Assembly: GCF_001975785.1 (NCBI RefSeq)
Contig: NZ_MSFI01000001.1
Coordinates: 248,001-312,000 of the forward strand
Length of the DNA: 64,000 bases
From: Domibacillus epiphyticus
GTDB taxonomy: Bacteria > Bacillota > Bacilli > Bacillales > Domibacillaceae
Direction of reading: 5' to 3'
The notes under the pieces were generated by a model. That model searched no databases. It saw only the letters and a program-made list of their open reading frames with translations, and was not told the origin of the DNA. A program made the translations under genes and the position numbers. Shown here piece by piece: positions 60,158-64,000 of the stretch (position 1 is its first letter; every line of letters starts with the position of its first letter).

Positions 60158-61949
60158 AACACCTATACAGATGTTAACAGAGGAAAATTGGAAAAATGCA
60201 GATCACCAGCTCTTAGCTAAAATGCTTCAAGAGTTTATGTATGAAGAAATTATCACGCCAAAGCTTCTCAGTGAGACAGAGAACGTTCAATTTTACGAAT
60301 GGATGGATAAAACAGGAACCGTGTACCGATTTCAAGCAAAGTCCCGTTTGTTTAATAGCTTCTATGTTTTGCCTGAAAGCATTGAAATCATAACAACTGA
60401 AGTAAAAGACATACCGCTGTCCCTTGTTCTTTTGTTAGGCATTCAACAAGAGGGAAATATGACGGGCTCTACAGCAGGACATTTAGTAAAAGAGTATTTG
60501 CATACACTAGTGGCGGACACTCATTTACAAGAAAGATCCAAATCATCTGATGAGCTGACGGAGTTGGACTATGCCGAGCTGGAAGGGGAGATGAAGGGAC
60601 ATCCGTGGATTACATATAACAAAGGGCGGATTGGTTTTGGGTATGATGATTATATACAGTATGCGCCCGAACTAAAGAAAAAAGTACCGCTTTCATGGAT
60701 TGCGATCCATAAAGACCTCGGAACGTTTCATTCGGTGGAAGGATTGGATTATGAGCATGTGATGGAGCAAGAGCTTGATGAAAAGGCCCGGCAGCGTTTT
60801 GAGATAAAATTGAGAGCCGAAAAAGTACAAGAAAAGGATTATTATTTTATGCCCATACACGCCTGGCAATGGGATCGTGTCATTGTATCTATGTTCGCTT
60901 CTGAAATAGCCAGCAAAGAGTTGATACCGTTAGGGGAAGGGGAAGACGAGTATCTTCCTCAGCAATCTATCCGTACATTTGTGAATGTAACGAAAAAGAA
61001 CAAGTATCATGTAAAGCTGCCAATGAGTATTTTAAATACACTTGTATACCGAGGATTGCCGAGCGAGAGAACGGTGATTGCTCCTGAAGTCACGACATTT
61101 ATGAAAAACATTTTGGAAAATGATCTGTTTTTAAAAGAAGAATGCCGCCTTGGTCTTTTGGGGGAGGTTGCGACCATGAATGTCAGCCACCGGACGTTTT
61201 CGAAACTGGCGGGAGCTCCTTATCAATATCTTGAAATGCTTGGAGTGGTTTGGAGAGAGAGCGTTTATCAGGAGCTGCAAGATGATGAACACGCTATTAC
61301 ACTGGCGGCATTGCTGCATGTGGACCATGAAGGAACACCATTTATATCAAAGTTAGTTGAAAAATCAGGCCTCACAGTCGAACAATGGGTGAATAAGCTT
61401 GTAAAAGCGATTTTACCTCCTTTGCTTCATTACTTATATCAATACGGTACCGTATTTTCACCACATGGACAAAACACGGTGCTTGTCTTGAAAAACTATA
61501 GGCCGGAGCGGACCATTATGAAAGATTTTGTTGATGATGTGAATATTAGTGATCAGCCGTTTCCGGAGCTTTCGGTGCTGTCTCCCGAATTGAAAAAAGT
61601 ATTGCGCAGCGAACCGCCTGAAGGTTTGACCCAGTTTATTTTTACCGGGTTATTTATTTGTCATTTCCGTTATTTAAGCAACATTCTTCATGAAAATGAA
61701 CGATTTTCCGAATATCGTTTCTGGGGTATTGTGCGTGAGGAAATCCTGTCTTACCAGCGAAGATTTCCGCATTTAGAAGAACGATTCAAGCTATTTGATT
61801 TGTTACGCCCAACATTTACAAAGCTGGCACTCAATCGGAATCGCATGTTTGATTATGGCTATGGAGACGGAGATGACCGCCCGCATGCGAGTGAGTATGG
61901 AAAAGTCTCTAATGCCCTTTATGAGGTTGCCTCTCAAACGCCAATTTAA
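60144..61949 (+). CDS. IucA/IucC-family siderophore synthetase (RhbF-like)
   Basis: 601 residues: MTGSTAGHLVKEYLHTLVAD, YEHVMEQELDEKARQRFEIK-type linker, PIHAWQWDRVIVSMFASEIA, QQSIRTFVNVTKKNKYHVKL and FSPHGQNTVLVLKNYRPERT for the catalytic core. It adds the second hydroxamate amine to the citryl intermediate. Paired with the RhbC-like enzyme it gives a symmetric dihydroxamate. RGVEQHENF of the exporter overlaps its start. Confidence 0.93.
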   Translation: MKISETPIQMLTEENWKNADHQLLAKMLQEFMYEEIITPKLLSETENVQFYEWMDKTGTVYRFQAKSRLFNSFYVLPESIEIITTEVKDIPLSLVLLLGIQQEGNMTGSTAGHLVKEYLHTLVADTHLQERSKSSDELTELDYAELEGEMKGHPWITYNKGRIGFGYDDYIQYAPELKKKVPLSWIAIHKDLGTFHSVEGLDYEHVMEQELDEKARQRFEIKLRAEKVQEKDYYFMPIHAWQWDRVIVSMFASEIASKELIPLGEGEDEYLPQQSIRTFVNVTKKNKYHVKLPMSILNTLVYRGLPSERTVIAPEVTTFMKNILENDLFLKEECRLGLLGEVATMNVSHRTFSKLAGAPYQYLEMLGVVWRESVYQELQDDEHAITLAALLHVDHEGTPFISKLVEKSGLTVEQWVNKLVKAILPPLLHYLYQYGTVFSPHGQNTVLVLKNYRPERTIMKDFVDDVNISDQPFPELSVLSPELKKVLRSEPPEGLTQFIFTGLFICHFRYLSNILHENERFSEYRFWGIVREEILSYQRRFPHLEERFKLFDLLRPTFTKLALNRNRMFDYGYGDGDDRPHASEYGKVSNALYEVASQTPI

Positions 61950-61991
61950 GGGGACTGTCCAAATTTGTAAGAACAGCTGTTTATAGATCAT

Positions 61992-62031
61992 AAAAAAGGT
62001 GAGTATAGTATCATCTATGCTCACCTTTTTT
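61992..62031 (+). terminator. Terminator of the siderophore operon
   Basis: AAAAAAGGTGAGTATAG with loop TATCAT and a near-complementary CTATGCTCACCTTTTTT. Confidence 0.9.
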
Positions 62032-62039
62032 AATAGACT

Positions 62040-62385
62040 GATTTTCTTTTTGATTGGCTCTGTTAAATAACTCTGTTGATATTTGAATAAAACGAACAAT
62101 ACAGATTACTAACTCCACCTGATTTTCTCATAAGCTGGTCTAACTTGTAATCTTCAGTTCCTTTTGGCCGAGACTTACCAAAAGTACATGGTTCTGCTCC
62201 GGAACAATTTTGATATAAACGTTCAGTAAAGTGGAAAATTTCTGGCAGCGGCTTAGCGTGGAATAAACCATCAAAATCTTTTCAAAGGACGGTTCCAAAA
62301 CCTTTCTCTTCTCAGAAGTCTCAGACCCGTCCACTATGTTTGTCAGAAAAGTTGTTATTATTGCAGGATCCGATACATTTTTGTA
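62040..62385. other. Gap with one dubious frame
   Basis: GGCTCTGTTAAATAACTCTG (62057) is a left-half copy of the dispersed repeat. A 64-residue minus-strand frame at 62140-62334 has no clear ribosome binding site and no recognised family, so I do not call it a gene. Confidence 0.4.
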
Positions 62386-63567
62386 TTAATTATCTGGGTC
62401 ACCGGCCAAGGCTTCTGGAATCATAGTGAAGCCTTCGATCACGGTATCTTCTTCCACTTCGATCATGAGGTAGCGTTTACCGTTAAAAAGAATTTGTCTC
62501 ACATATCTTAAATCTTGTGGACTGATAGAAATGTTCGCTGCTTTCGTGTTAATTTTAATCGATTTTGACGTATATTTCGGCAGGATGCTGCTGGCTTTGA
62601 TCTCATATTTGTCATCATCCATTACTTTTTGGTAAGCTGATTCAATCTTTTCAGAATCAATCTCTTCAAGGCCGCTCATCTTTAAAACACGTTCCACGTC
62701 TTTGGAATCTAATTTTGGCGGTTCTTCCTCTTCATTTTCCTCGATCATTCGGTTAATCTCTTCATATACATTAGAGAGTGCAGTTGTGCTTAGCTGGTCA
62801 CCTGTTACGTGTTTAATAATTTCCTCAAAAACGATTTTATCATCTTTTGCCGTCATCGTTTCTTCCCCATTTAATACTTCCTCTATAAACGGGTGATCGG
62901 GCTCATGAACCTTGCCTGCTGAATATAATATGTGATTGACATCTGCTGCATTATCGGTGAAGCAGGGAAACAGAAAGCCTGAGATGGGAGCGTTTAGATT
63001 GATAATGGGATCAACGACAAAATGATATTTGAACTCTTTTTCGACATAGTCAAAAAGCAGTTCTTTTTTCGGCTCTTGTGTGTTATTTATGCTGCATAGA
63101 ATAAACGGGTGAGAATAAACTGTATTCCGTTCGCTTTCCTCGGCCTCTTCATTACGGCGTTTCATTGGCTTAAAATATTCTCCGCGAATGAATGTTACGA
63201 CAATATCCTTCTCATACTGCCGAAGGACAAGCATTTTGCCGATGATTTGAAGCATCTGCTCTTTCCAGCCTTCTACATCACCGCTTAGCAATCCTTGATG
63301 CAAAATGAGCTGACTATTATTTTCAGCGTCCCGTTGAAACTTTAACTCAAAGAGCTTTTCATCCAATTGGCCGGCAAGTAATTTTTTGAAGTTATTCATA
63401 AATAACTCCTGTTGATCTTCGTCAAGCATTTCAAAAGGTTGACTTTGATGATGATAAATGTCACTTGATTCCTTCATGATATAGACATTAAATATGTCGG
63501 AGATTTTGAGTAAATCATTACCTGCTTTAAATTGTTTTCGAATCTGTGCAATGTCTTTTTTGTTCAT
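62386..63567 (-). CDS. DUF4317 family protein
   Basis: 393 residues, start MNKKDIAQIRKQFKAGNDLL, typical of DUF4317 as are FIRGEYFKPMKRRNEEAEES and DYVEKEFKYHFVVDPIINLN. Soluble, acidic, no membrane helix, no catalytic motif known to me. AGGAGTGGA precedes the ATG. A stand-alone gene between the siderophore operon and a riboswitch. Confidence 0.9.
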   Translation of the reverse strand: MNKKDIAQIRKQFKAGNDLLKISDIFNVYIMKESSDIYHHQSQPFEMLDEDQQELFMNNFKKLLAGQLDEKLFELKFQRDAENNSQLILHQGLLSGDVEGWKEQMLQIIGKMLVLRQYEKDIVVTFIRGEYFKPMKRRNEEAEESERNTVYSHPFILCSINNTQEPKKELLFDYVEKEFKYHFVVDPIINLNAPISGFLFPCFTDNAADVNHILYSAGKVHEPDHPFIEEVLNGEETMTAKDDKIVFEEIIKHVTGDQLSTTALSNVYEEINRMIEENEEEEPPKLDSKDVERVLKMSGLEEIDSEKIESAYQKVMDDDKYEIKASSILPKYTSKSIKINTKAANISISPQDLRYVRQILFNGKRYLMIEVEEDTVIEGFTMIPEALAGDPDN

Positions 63568-63849
63568 GGTTTAATCCACTCCTAAACTGCCCTGATTTGC
63601 ATACTTACTAGAATAACAAATAACCTTCGCCCTTTAAATTATTATTTGTTTTTATCAAAAATAATATTTCATTGCGTACTAACGTTTTTAAAAACTTGGG
63701 TATTATACTGATGCGATCTTTCTGTCTTATTTTTACAGTGCAGCTGCTCATTTTGTTCTTAATTTAGACTGAATTAGACTAATTCTGAAAATTTATTTAC
63801 AAAAGAGCGTTGAATTTTGATAAGTTTTTCATATAATAGTAAAAGCTCA

Positions 63850-63935
63850 AATTGAAAAATGGCAAACTTATTGAAAAATAAGGACGCAAAACCACAGATC
63901 TAAAGCAGATGCAATGATGGCTGGGTTGCCAAAAG
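63850..63935 (+). ncRNA. Cyclic di-GMP-I riboswitch (GEMM-I)
   Basis: GGCAAACTTATTGAAAAATA then GGACGCAAAACC, and GCAATGATGGCTGGGTTGCC, fit the class: P1 GGCAA (63861) pairs with TTGCC (63926), the GGACGCAAA loop and the GG-TGGGTTGCC end are consensus parts. The aptamer ends next to AAAAGGAG, 16 bases before an ATG, so control at translation or by a short competing stem is likely. Confidence 0.88.
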
Positions 63936-63946
63936 GAGATAAGGAA

Positions 63947-64000
63947 ATGGACTCGTTACTACAAAAAGAAAACTTTTTCAGAGATGTGTTAGGTTCAATA
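63947..64000 (+). CDS. c-di-GMP-riboswitch-controlled gene, 5' end only
   Basis: ATG with AAAGGAGATAAGG upstream. The visible 18 codons give MDSLLQKENFFRDVLGSI and run off the window. Too short to name; targets of this riboswitch in Bacilli are often surface, motility or c-di-GMP turnover genes. Confidence 0.7.
   Translation, partial: MDSLLQKENFFRDVLGSI

Noticed and set aside
62140-62334. 64-codon minus-strand frame
   Set aside because: No recognised family and no good ribosome binding site.
1-64000. tRNA or rRNA genes
   Set aside because: No cloverleaf with CCA-type end or conserved rRNA stretch was seen on either strand by eye.

Overview
The window reads as a low-GC Firmicute chromosome, most likely Bacillaceae. 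It has AGGAGG-type ribosome binding sites, AT-rich intergenic DNA, a perfect Fur box, a c-di-GMP-I riboswitch, and IS3, IS30 and possible IS200/IS605 remnants. No rRNA, tRNA or CRISPR array was seen. The species cannot be fixed from the sequence.

About 0.6-31.1 kb is an integrative conjugative element or integrated plasmid. Its left end has two leftward XRE repressors, an excisionase-like HTH protein and a replisome-organizer-like protein, then small cargo genes (dienelactone hydrolase, NUDIX, NTF2-like). A leftward transfer block follows (TrbL/VirB6-like, VirD4 coupling protein, HxHxH relaxase, relaxosome accessory protein), with a GC-rich hairpin cluster that is a candidate oriT. The rightward transfer block at 17.1-23.1 kb encodes a small RHH protein, pilin-like and PrgI-like membrane proteins, a VirB4 ATPase, a lysozyme/M23 wall hydrolase and a VirB8-like protein. 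An 18-base motif recurs in front of at least four transfer units. The right end carries only a C-terminal piece of a tyrosine integrase beside IS debris, so the element may no longer be mobile.

Two accessory cassettes lie between the transfer blocks and at the right end. At 11.8-16.2 kb a GHKL ATPase with a STAS-like region and a STAS-like/winged-helix protein precede a ubiquitin-like set: DUF2188, multiubiquitin-type modifier, E2-like protein, JAB-E1 fusion and DUF6527. At 23.4-30.4 kb lie a PD-(D/E)XK-like protein, a nitrilase-fold amidohydrolase, a metallo-beta-lactamase and a 1048-residue trypsin-plus-P-loop protein resembling AVAST type 1 defence components. Both look like immunity modules. 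The ubiquitin-like set is the strongest candidate for an unusual system, because neither its E1 nor its E2 has a cysteine in the expected catalytic place.

From 31 to 52 kb the DNA is chromosomal but scarred. It holds decayed fragments (HD-GYP, XRE, alcohol dehydrogenase, HXXEE protein, IS3, IS30, cytosine deaminase, aldo/keto reductase) among intact units: a diguanylate cyclase, a glycolate module (MFS transporter, FadR-type regulator, glcD, glcF), a cobalt-type nitrile hydratase with accessory protein and amidase, a CNNM/CorC membrane protein and small proteins.

At 52.2-62.0 kb a Fur-controlled operon encodes seven proteins in the order of the rhizobactin genes, with an MFS exporter inserted. 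It lacks an obvious fatty-acyl transferase, so the inferred product is a schizokinen-type dihydroxamate siderophore. The window ends with a DUF4317 protein and, at 63.86 kb, a c-di-GMP-I riboswitch in front of a gene cut by the window edge.
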